Source: Microbacterium sp. cf046 (GTDB lineage: Bacteria > Actinomycetota > Actinomycetes > Actinomycetales > Microbacteriaceae). Taken from it: a stretch of 64,000 nucleotides of DNA. Below, one piece after another: positions 52,355 to 59,519 of this stretch. The position numbers and the translations under genes are program-made. Every line of letters starts with the position of its first letter. Position 1 is the first letter of the stretch. The notes beneath the pieces were generated by a model, which saw only the letters and a list, made by a program, of their open reading frames with translations, was not told the origin of the DNA and ran no database searches. Location of the stretch: the NCBI RefSeq assembly GCF_900114345.1, contig NZ_FOZJ01000001.1, positions 558,001-622,000 on the forward strand. Reading direction: 5' to 3'.

Positions 52355-53610
52355 GTGGCCGTAGAGCCTCTCACCCACGTACCCGAAGCCGCCATTCGGT
52401 CCCGAACCGGCATGCTCCGCGTCGGCATCGCCATGATGCTCGGCACGGTCGCGTACATCCTGCCGTTCAGTGCGGGCAGCGCCATCCTGATCCCCGCACG
52501 GATCGCGAACACGAACCCCGACGACAAGATCCAGCTGCTCGCCGTGCTCACAGCAGTCGCTGCGCTGGTCGCGATGGTGTCGGCGGTCATCTTCGGGACC
52601 TTCTCGGATCACACACGCACCCGGTTCGGCGCGCGTTCGCCGTGGATTGTGGGCGGAGCCATCGCGGCGGCGATTCTCCTGATCCCGGTGTCACTGGCCG
52701 ACAGCTTCGGCTGGCTGTCGTTCTGGTGGTGCCTGGTGATCGCGGCACTGAACGCGACCGGTGCATCCGTCGCCGCCATCCTTCCCGACCGTGTTCCGCA
52801 CCACCGACGCGCGAGTGTAGCGGCGCTGGTCGGCATCGGCCTCCTGCTCGGGACCGCGGTGGGCACGGTCGTCGGCTCGGTCTTCGTCGACAACCTCACC
52901 CTCGGGTTCCAGGTCGCGGGGGCGCTGTTCGTGCTCCTCGCCGTGGCGACCGTGCTGATCGCCCCCGACTACTCGAACGCCGGCGCGACGCGCGAGCGCA
53001 TCCGGTTCAGCGAGGTCGCGGCATCCTTCCGATTCCCCCGCCACGCGCGCGACTTCTACCTCGTACTGTGGGGCCGGCTGCTGCTCGTCCTCGGCTACTT
53101 CATGATCAACAGCTTCCAGCTGTACATCTTCACCGACTACGTCGGTATGGCCGAAGCGGATGCCGCCGCCGCCGTCCGCCTCAACTCGCTCATCTTCCTC
53201 GGCACGGCGCTTCTCGGCGCCGCCGCCGCAGGGCCGATCTCGGACCGTCTGCAGCGCCGCAGGCTGCCCGTCATCGTGGCGTCGCTGATAGCCGTCGCCG
53301 CCGGGGCCGCCCCGATGATCTCGGCGACGCACACCGGGATGCTGTGGTTCGCCGTTCTCGGCGGAATGGCGTTCGGCTCGTACTACGCCGTCGATGCCGC
53401 ACTCACCAGCGAGGTGCTGCCCAGCGCCGAGTCGAGGGCACGCGACCTCGGCATCCTCAACATCGCGAACACCGGCGGCCAGGCTCTCGCCCCCGTCGCC
53501 AGCGCGGCCTCGTCGCGTTGGGCTTCGGCTTCTTTCCCGTCTTCATCGGGGCGATGGCTTTCTGCGCGGTCAGCGCCGCTTTCATCGCCCCGATCAGATC
53601 CGTCCGCTGA
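52355..53610 (+). pseudogene. MFS transporter with a single-base frameshift near the 3' end
   Basis: A major facilitator paralogous to that at 41,271. GTG at 52,355 has GAGGAG six bases upstream. The frame is normal through RDLGILNIANTGGQALAPVASAA (about 53,510). The expected last segment VALGFGFFPVFIGAMAFC...IAPIRSVR then continues in another frame to the stop at 53,610. Total length 1256 is one base short of 419 codons, pointing to loss of one C near 53,508-53,512 (gcggcctcg for gcggccctcg). The unshifted frame runs on into unrelated sequence for another 190 codons and is not credible. Either a real loss-of-function mutation or a sequencing indel. Confidence 0.82.
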
Positions 53611-53630
53611 CGTCCTGAAAGGCACCAGAC

Positions 53631-55040
53631 ATGGCACTCGCTACCGCCCCGGACGGCTTCGTCACCGTCGAACTGCTGACCGAATGGCAGCAGAACCTCG
53701 ACCGGCGCGGCCTTCGCGCCACGGGCTCCGCTGCACATGCCGACTACATCGACGACCTCGCCCGCCGGCTGACCGAGGCTGGAGTCGATCGAGTGTGGAC
53801 CGAGGCCGTTCCGATGCGACGGTGGACGCCGGAGGGATGGTCACTCCGTGCCGACGGCGACGACATCCAGGTCATCTCACCCGTGCCGTATTCAGGTTCG
53901 ACGGCGTCAGACGGCGTGACGGGTCCACTTTCCTCCGACCCGGGCGAGGGCGTGATCGGCGTCGTACGGGTGACGCTGCCGCCCTACAACGCGGGCATGT
54001 TCGACATGCTCGATTGGGGCGCCCCGGCGCTGCCCGTGCATCCCGTCGATTACAGCGCCGCCGACCCGTACGAGCGGATCTGGCTCAGCCAGGACGAGAT
54101 GCGCGCACAGCTCGCGCGATTCGTCGCCGGCGGCGCTGCCGGTCTGATCATCTCGGTGGATCTTCCCGCCGATGAGCTCACCGACGCCTACCTTCTCTAC
54201 GACGGCGTGCACCGCGGGCTCCCGGCCCTGTTCGTCGGCCGCGAAGAGGGGGATGCGCTGCTGTCGCGCGTTGGCGCGGCGGCGACGCTCACTCTCGAGG
54301 CGTCGATCAAGGAGGTTGAGACGCACAACATCCTCGGGTTCATCCCCGGCGCGAGCGACGAGCTCGTGGTGATCCAGTCGCACACCGATGGGCCCAACGG
54401 ACTCGAAGACAACGGCCCCGAGGCGATCATCGCCATGGCTGCGCACCTCGCAGGGATCCCCACGGGCGAGTTGGACCGCGGCATCCTGATCCTGCTCACC
54501 ACCGGTCACTTCGCCATCGAAGAGGCGTGGGGAGTCGAAGCGTTCCTCGCCACGCACCGCGACGACCTCGTTCCCCGGATCGCCGCCGCTTTGTGCCTCG
54601 AGCACCTAGGCGCGCGCGTGGCTCCCGAGGGCTGGTCCGGCCATCGAGATGATCAGGAGTACGAATTCGGATGCTGCTTCACCACCCACCACGAGCCGGT
54701 CATCGCGGCGATGCGAAAGGCGCTGGACGCCGCTCACGTCACCGAATCGCGCGTGGTGCGTCCCTTCGTGCCCGACCTCACCGGCCGATCTCCTGACGGG
54801 TTGACCTGGCCAGGCGACGGCTGCCCGTTCTGGCACGCCGCCGGACTGCCCGCCGCGAACTTCATCACCGGACCCGGCTATCTGCTCAATGCCGAACCGG
54901 TCGCGCACCTCATCGACATCGAAGCCATGCGCCGCCAGCTCATCGCCTTCACGGCCGCCGCCCGCGAACTCAGTGCGGTGCCGTGGGACCGACTGCGCGG
55001 ATCCGACCGGGTGCCGGCATCGATCCGCGCCGGGCGATGA
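53631..55040 (+). CDS. M28-like metallopeptidase-fold hydrolase
   Basis: A 469-residue protein that looks like an M28-type zinc hydrolase with an inserted PA-like domain (about 85-225). Metal-ligand candidates are His-X-Asp in VVIQSHTDGPNGLEDNGPEAI and a Glu in ALCLEHLGAR. The FATGS-like N-terminal region (RGLRATGSAAHADYIDDLARRL) also fits. No signal peptide is visible, which is odd for M28 enzymes and suggests a cytoplasmic substrate such as an amide- or ester-linked aglycone. The function is not assigned. It lies 20 bp after the MFS gene and overlaps the next gene by four bases. Confidence 0.7.
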   Translation: MALATAPDGFVTVELLTEWQQNLDRRGLRATGSAAHADYIDDLARRLTEAGVDRVWTEAVPMRRWTPEGWSLRADGDDIQVISPVPYSGSTASDGVTGPLSSDPGEGVIGVVRVTLPPYNAGMFDMLDWGAPALPVHPVDYSAADPYERIWLSQDEMRAQLARFVAGGAAGLIISVDLPADELTDAYLLYDGVHRGLPALFVGREEGDALLSRVGAAATLTLEASIKEVETHNILGFIPGASDELVVIQSHTDGPNGLEDNGPEAIIAMAAHLAGIPTGELDRGILILLTTGHFAIEEAWGVEAFLATHRDDLVPRIAAALCLEHLGARVAPEGWSGHRDDQEYEFGCCFTTHHEPVIAAMRKALDAAHVTESRVVRPFVPDLTGRSPDGLTWPGDGCPFWHAAGLPAANFITGPGYLLNAEPVAHLIDIEAMRRQLIAFTAAARELSAVPWDRLRGSDRVPASIRAGR

Positions 55041-55876
55041 TCGCGCCCCCGAGCGAGGAATGGAATCTCGGCGCGCCTGTTCGGGGGTACCGCTGGGCAT
55101 CACCCGCCCCTCGCGGGCGAGTCCTCCTTCAGCACGGCTACGGCGAATACGCCGAACGTTTCGTGCATCGATATCACGAGCTGATCCCACACCTTCTCGC
55201 GGCGGGCTTCGACGTCTACGCCATCGACCTTCGGGGTCACGGCAGATCGGAAGGACGGCGAGGATCGCTCGACGTGCGGGAGGCCGCGCGCCACCACCTC
55301 GCGGCGAAGCGTGCCCTCACCGGCAACGGGCCGCTCCTGCTGTTCGGGCACTCGCTCGGCGGGCTCGTCACCGCGCACACGGTCGTCGCGGATCCCGCCG
55401 GCGTGGCGGGGGTCGTGCTCACCAGCCCGGCTCTTCCGAAACCGGCCGGGCCAGTGCTACGCGGGTTCGCTGGCGTGTTCGCCACCATCGCGCCTCACGC
55501 GCCCGCGCCACTGCGAGCGGCACCGCCGTCGTCGCTGTCACGACTGGCGGACAACTCCGACCTCTACGCGAACGATCCGTTGATCTACAAGGGCAGGCTC
55601 ACGAACCTGACCGCACGGACGTCGCTCGTCGCGGCAGCAGACGTGTGGCGCGGTGCGGCGTCCTGGACGATACCCACACTCATCCTGCACGGCGCCGATG
55701 ACCGTTCCACGGATCCGGACGGCAGCAGACGGCTCTTCGATGCGATCACGAGCGGTGATAAGACGTTGGAGATCGTCGAAGGCGGGTGTCACGAGCTTCT
55801 CAACGACCTCGACCGCGACCGTATCCGCGCCCTGGTTCTCGATTGGATGCATGCGCACGTGGCCGCGTTGCACTGA
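55037..55876 (+). CDS. Alpha/beta hydrolase, monoacylglycerol-lipase-like
   Basis: A 279-residue serine hydrolase of the lysophospholipase/monoacylglycerol-lipase group. Features are the HGYGEYAERFVHRY oxyanion region, DLRGHGRSEGRRG, nucleophile elbow LLFGHSLGGLVTA, acid in LHGADDRSTDPDGS and His in VEGGCHELLNDLDRDRI. The ATG at 55,037 overlaps the upstream TGA. The last gene of island 2. In this context it may be a carboxyl esterase acting on acylated glycosides and not on lipids (inference). Confidence 0.88.
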   Translation: MIAPPSEEWNLGAPVRGYRWASPAPRGRVLLQHGYGEYAERFVHRYHELIPHLLAAGFDVYAIDLRGHGRSEGRRGSLDVREAARHHLAAKRALTGNGPLLLFGHSLGGLVTAHTVVADPAGVAGVVLTSPALPKPAGPVLRGFAGVFATIAPHAPAPLRAAPPSSLSRLADNSDLYANDPLIYKGRLTNLTARTSLVAAADVWRGAASWTIPTLILHGADDRSTDPDGSRRLFDAITSGDKTLEIVEGGCHELLNDLDRDRIRALVLDWMHAHVAALH

Positions 55877-56006
55877 CCGCGCACAGGGCGGACTGCGCAG
55901 TGCCGTCCACTTCGGGCGAACTGGAGGATCGGCTGATTCCGACGTCACACTGGATGTGAAACACGCCAAGGTGTCTCGCGAGTGGGCGATCGAGTCCACC
56001 AGCTTC

Positions 56007-56027
56007 GTGCCCACATCGTGCCCACAA
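56007..56027 (+). repeat. TGCCCAC-type motif pair near the right end of island 2
   Basis: GTGCCCACATCGTGCCCACA is a near-perfect tandem pair of GTGCCCACA spaced 12 bases, 113 bp before the att core. It is related to the pairs at the two left ends. Confidence 0.45.
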
Positions 56028-56140
56028 CTGAACACGAATCAGCCCGATCGAAACGGATCGAGACGTCATTCCGCAAGGCGCCAAACCGCGATACTTCGGG
56101 GTTTTCCGGCCGAAGGGGAACGAGCGCGATCGAACCTCTT

Positions 56141-56168
56141 TGGGTTCAAATCCCACCGTCACCGCCAT
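56141..56168 (+). repeat. Attachment-site copy 3 (outer attR)
   Basis: TGGGTTCAAATCCCACCGTC plus ACCGCCAT, a 28-bp exact copy of the tRNA-Ser T-arm, acceptor 3' strand and CCA. It marks the junction where core chromosome resumes. The terminator that follows copies 1 and 2 is absent or decayed here. Confidence 0.9.
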
Positions 56169-56249
56169 AAGTCCCTGATCAGATGATTTCTCTTGCTTCC
56201 GCCGCACGGAAGTGAGTAAAGGCGTCTGCCACTAGCTGGGCTACCGCGT

Positions 56250-56702
56250 TCATAGGGGCAGCGGACGGTCCTGGACGACCTTCTTCATGACCAGGGTGGT
56301 GCTGAGCCGTTGTACGCCTGGGAGGGCGCTGAGTTCGTCGTCGTAGAGGCGCTGGAAGTGGGTGAGGTCGGCGGCGACGACGCGCAACAGGTAGTCGGGG
56401 TTGCCGAAAAGCCGCTGTGCGAGGGTGACGTGTGCGACCTGGGCGACTGCTCGTTCGAACACGCTGATCGTTTCTCGGGTGGCCTCGCGCATCGTGACGA
56501 AGATCAGCGTCTCGAATCCGAGGTCGACCGCGACGGGATCCAGGATTGCGCGGTACCCGCTGATCACGCCGGAACGCTCCAGGTCTCGCAGTCGCCGATG
56601 ACACGGGGACACGCTGAGCTTCACGCGTTCGGCCAGTTCTGTGACGGTCAATCGACCATCGTTCTGAAGTTCGGCAAGAATCTTCCGGTCGACGGCGTCC
56701 AT
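56250..56702 (-). CDS. Lrp/AsnC-family regulator
   Basis: A 150-residue Lrp/AsnC protein. The N-terminal helix-turn-helix is VDRKILAELQNDGRLTVTELAERVKLSVSPCHRRLRDLERSGVI-like (about 4-46, quoted in part for its DR.IL..LQ.DGR and S...RR...LE pattern). The C-terminal RAM domain (about 65-145) carries VTLAQRLFGNPDYLLRVVAADLTHFQ. It is divergent from a LysE exporter gene across about 100 bp. This is the standard arrangement for a regulator that induces an amino-acid exporter. Confidence 0.92.
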   Translation of the reverse strand: MDAVDRKILAELQNDGRLTVTELAERVKLSVSPCHRRLRDLERSGVISGYRAILDPVAVDLGFETLIFVTMREATRETISVFERAVAQVAHVTLAQRLFGNPDYLLRVVAADLTHFQRLYDDELSALPGVQRLSTTLVMKKVVQDRPLPL

Positions 56703-56804
56703 GAGTTGAATTCTTGCTCATATTCCGCGGGGATGGCGCAAAGTAGGGAACACCTTCGGGCGAATTGTTCCTACTCTTTCCGTGGAGACGGAGTGGAGGC
56801 CATC

Positions 56805-57419
56805 ATGGGGCTGGCAGGGATCGCAGCGTTCTGGGGAATGTCGATGCTGTTCGTGATCACGCCGGGCGCGGACTGGGCGTACGCGATCACGGCGGGGATG
56901 AGACAGCGCACGTTGCCGGCTGTCGGCGGGATGCTGACGGGCCATGTGGCGGCGACGCTGATCGTGGCGGCGGGGGTCGGGGCGCTGATCAGCGGGCTGC
57001 CGGCCGCCCTGACAGTGCTGACGGTGGCGGGGGCGCTGTACCTCGTCTGGTTGGGCATCGGCACGCTGCGACGGCCGGCCGTCGTGTACGCCGGTGAGCA
57101 GGTGGCCGCGACCTCGTCGGCGACCTGGTGGTGGAAGGGGTTCGGAGTGAGCGGTCTCAACCCGAAGGTGTTCCTGCTCTTTCTCGCGATCCTTCCGCAG
57201 TTCACCGACCGCACGTCCGATTGGCCGCTCGCCGCACAGATCGTCGTGCTGGGCCTCGTGCATGTCGCCAGCTGCGCGGTGGTCTACCTCGCGGTCGGGT
57301 TCGGAGCGGACAGTATGCTGCGCTCGCGCCCCACGGCGGCTCGTTTCGTCAGTCGGGTGTCGGGCATCGCGATGATCGCGATCGGCGCGTTCCTGCTGAT
57401 CGAGCGTCTCGTCCTGTAG
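56805..57419 (+). CDS. LysE-family amino-acid exporter
   Basis: A 204-residue LysE/RhtB translocator with six hydrophobic segments. The family signature FVITPGADWAYAITAGMRQRTLPAVGGMLTG is partly visible as ITPGADW and GMRQ. GFGVSGLNPKVFLLFLAILPQF is the second conserved block (NPK.....LAILPQF). It starts at 56,805 with GGAGGC four bases upstream. Divergent from the Lrp gene, which probably activates it when its amino-acid substrate accumulates. Confidence 0.92.
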   Translation: MGLAGIAAFWGMSMLFVITPGADWAYAITAGMRQRTLPAVGGMLTGHVAATLIVAAGVGALISGLPAALTVLTVAGALYLVWLGIGTLRRPAVVYAGEQVAATSSATWWWKGFGVSGLNPKVFLLFLAILPQFTDRTSDWPLAAQIVVLGLVHVASCAVVYLAVGFGADSMLRSRPTAARFVSRVSGIAMIAIGAFLLIERLVL

Positions 57420-57440
57420 CCGGCCACGTACGATCCGACC

Positions 57441-58217
57441 GTGACCGCATACTTCGAACGCCTCGACCGAGCGTCCTTTCGGGCGACCCCCGCGGTCCAA
57501 GGCGCCTGGAACACGGCCGAGCAGCACGTCGCCCCCGCGCTCGGACTGCTCACCCACTGCGTCGAGCTGGATCGCGATTCCCGCCGTGTCGATGACCTCC
57601 GGGTCGCCCGCCTGTCGTTCGACATCCTCGGCACCCTCCCGATCGGCGTCGTCGACCTCGACGTCCGCGTCCTCCGGGCCGGGCGCACCATCGAACTCGT
57701 CGGGGCGACCCTCAGCCACAACGGCCGCGCTGCGGTCGTCCTCCGCGCCTGGCTGCTCGCGCCCGGTGACACGGCGTCGATCGCCGGGGGTGACTTCCCG
57801 ACCATCCCGGCACCGGACGATCTCGAGTCGTGGCACGCCGAAGGCCTCTGGCCGGGCGAATTCGTCCGCACCGTCGACGCCCGCCGCGCCGAAACCGCTC
57901 CGGGACGCGCCCAGTTCTGGCTGCGACCCGGCGTGCCCCTTCTGAACGGCGAACCGATCAGCTCCACCGCCCGTGCGCTCAGCATCCTCGACATCGCCAA
58001 CGGCATCGCCCCACGCCACCCGCCGACCGCCGTCGCCTTTCCCAACCTCGACACCACCGTGCACCTTTTCACTGAACCCCGGGGTGAGTGGCTCGGGTTC
58101 GACACCACGGTCACCTTCGGCACAAACGGGATCGGACTCACCCACTCCGTGCTGCACGACGAGCACGGCCCGATCGGCACGATGCAGCAGATCCTCACCC
58201 TCCGGCCGCGGGCATAG
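57441..58217 (+). CDS. Acyl-CoA thioesterase-like double-hotdog protein
   Basis: A 258-residue protein resembling TesB-type double-hotdog thioesterases of actinobacteria. There is an N-terminal hotdog (ACNTAEQHVAPALGLLTHCVEL-like region, then RLSFDILGTLPIGVVDLDVRVLRAGRTIELVGATLS). A C-terminal hotdog follows (ALSILDIANGIAPRHPP, then EPRGEWLGFDTTVTFGTNGIGLTHSVLHDEHGPIG). The SV/TL-H-D-x-x-G ending is typical of the family. GTG start at 57,441. It lies 21 bp after lysE, but a functional link is not evident. Confidence 0.82.
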   Translation: MTAYFERLDRASFRATPAVQGAWNTAEQHVAPALGLLTHCVELDRDSRRVDDLRVARLSFDILGTLPIGVVDLDVRVLRAGRTIELVGATLSHNGRAAVVLRAWLLAPGDTASIAGGDFPTIPAPDDLESWHAEGLWPGEFVRTVDARRAETAPGRAQFWLRPGVPLLNGEPISSTARALSILDIANGIAPRHPPTAVAFPNLDTTVHLFTEPRGEWLGFDTTVTFGTNGIGLTHSVLHDEHGPIGTMQQILTLRPRA

Positions 58218-58661
58218 ACCGGCCGGCGACAGCATGGACCACGTCCTGCCAGCCCACCCTCAGCGTGATCAGCCCGCGAGAAAGCATGGGCTGGTGGGAT
58301 CGAGCGAGGATGCATTGCGCCGCTGCGCCAAAGACACCGGGCAGACGGTCGACCTCGGGGTTCTGATCGAGGATCAGGTGCTGTATCCAGCACCGATTCG
58401 CAATGCAGACCTCGTCACCGCGACCAGCCACTGACCTCCTGTCCGACTCATGCTGAGATGCCGGGTCGCTTGCCGCACTTCACGTTCGCACGACTGACCG
58501 AGCTTGTCGTCGCGAGGCCTAGAGGGCGGTTTTCAGATCGGACAGACCGCTCAACGGCGACGGCCGTGCGGTCCGACCCTTTCGCCTCCTCCACACCGCG
58601 TTCCTCCAGATGTGCATCGGGAGTAGTGCCCACGAACCGGCAATCGAGAGTGCATCGACTG
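58218..58661. other. Low-information 444-bp interval
   Basis: No gene is convincing. A short frame ending at 58,434 (LRRCAKDTGQTVDLGVLIED...) reads like a protein C-terminus but has no proper start or ribosome-binding site, so it may be a gene remnant. The rest has lower GC at wobble positions than neighbouring genes. Confidence 0.5.
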
Positions 58662-59378
58662 TCACACCTCGGGTGGAGCGGGAGCGTCCGTCGCAAATCG
58701 CGCCTGCGAGACGGCGCGTTCGGCCGAATCGATGATCAGCTCCACCCCGGCGCGGTACAGCTCGTCGTCGCGGAGTCGGGCGAGCAGGGTGCTATTGGCG
58801 GCCACCAGAGGGAATTCGCGAGGATCGACGAGGATCGGCTTGTCGAGCCAGACCCCGCTCGCTCCGTCGGCCCGTGCGCGGGCGATGTTGGCACCCGCCG
58901 ACAGCACATGTGCGGCCAGCAGCGCGTAATGGCGCACCAGCTCCTCACCTGAGAGACCGGCACGCGTGAAGGCGTCGAGCATGAGCTCGATCGCGCCGTG
59001 CTCGCCCGGGCCGTTGGTCGTGAGCACGATCGCCTCGACGCCGATCGCGGGAAACTGCTCGAACTGGTGCAGCGTCGACATCGAGATCGCGCGGAGCCGC
59101 CCGCGCCAATCCTCGACCGGGACATCGATCTCGGCGAGACCTCGCACGGCGAGCTGATCGAGGAGCGCCATCATCAGTTCGTCCTTGCTGCGGAAGTGGC
59201 GGTAGACGGCCGTCGGATCGACCGACAGATGTGCTCCGAGCTCGCGGAACGAGAGCGTCGAGACTCCGGGCTGCGCTGCGAGTTCCAGGGCAGCGGCCAG
59301 GATCGTGTCCCTATCGAGCCGCACCTTCATCGATGCGCTCGCGGCATCCGCCTTTGCAGGTGTCACTGATACCTCCAT
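58662..59378 (-). CDS. TetR-family regulator
   Basis: A 238-residue TetR-type regulator. The HTH spans about residues 24-70 (TILAAALELAAQPGVSTLSFRELG, then VDPTAVYRHFRSKDELM). A TetR_C-like ligand domain follows. It is divergent from the amidohydrolase/peptide-ABC operon. The 141-bp gap contains a perfect 17-bp inverted repeat overlapping the -35 box of that operon, which makes it the likely repressor. Confidence 0.9.
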   Translation of the reverse strand: MEVSVTPAKADAASASMKVRLDRDTILAAALELAAQPGVSTLSFRELGAHLSVDPTAVYRHFRSKDELMMALLDQLAVRGLAEIDVPVEDWRGRLRAISMSTLHQFEQFPAIGVEAIVLTTNGPGEHGAIELMLDAFTRAGLSGEELVRHYALLAAHVLSAGANIARARADGASGVWLDKPILVDPREFPLVAANSTLLARLRDDELYRAGVELIIDSAERAVSQARFATDAPAPPEV

Positions 59379-59442
59379 CGCACGCGGCCTTCGTCGGTGC
59401 CGCTGTCCCGCGCACCCACTCTACATCGCCGTGTAACAAGTG

Positions 59443-59459
59443 TGTCAACACTGTTGACA
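59443..59459. promoter_or_regulatory. Operator palindrome for the TetR at 58,662
   Basis: TGTCAACA-C-TGTTGACA is a perfect inverted repeat with a single central base. Its right arm contains the TTGACA -35 box of the amidohydrolase operon. Confidence 0.75.
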
Positions 59460-59482
59460 TATGCGTTGTCACAACCTAATCT
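59454..59482 (+). promoter_or_regulatory. Sigma-70-type promoter of the amidohydrolase/peptide ABC operon
   Basis: TTGACA (59,454-59,459), a 17-base spacer and TAATCT (59,477-59,482) form a near-consensus promoter. The start point near 59,489 rules out the long upstream reading frame and supports the TTG start at 59,520. Confidence 0.75.
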
Positions 59483-59519
59483 CCCCTTCAACGTCATTCG
59501 ACACGGAAGCGAGGCAGAG

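Larger units (their letters stand above)
40186..56168. mobile_element. Genomic island 2 (tRNA-Ser integrated, catabolic, no integrase seen)
   Basis: Bounded on the left by att copy 2 and on the right by the 28-bp copy 3. Contents are a TetR regulator, two MFS importers, GH43, GH3, GH78, oxidoreductases, PucR, an M28-like hydrolase and a lipase-like hydrolase. No recombinase or mobility gene is visible. It is the outer, hence probably older, insertion. Confidence 0.78.
55877..56249. other. Gene-free right end of island 2
   Basis: No credible gene is seen in these 373 bases. They contain the TGCCCAC motif pair at 56,007 and the third att copy at 56,141-56,168. The sequence after the core (AAGTCCCTGATCAGATGATTTC) looks like a decayed version of the terminator present after copies 1 and 2. 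Confidence 0.65.

Noticed and set aside
53611..54175. Continuous frame that would fuse the second MFS transporter to about 190 further residues
   Set aside because: After about 53,510 the frame loses membrane character and overlaps the well-supported M28-like gene. The correct MFS ending is visible in another frame ending at 53,610.
59397..59519. Earlier start for the amidohydrolase
   Set aside because: It would place translation start upstream of the near-consensus promoter at 59,454-59,482.
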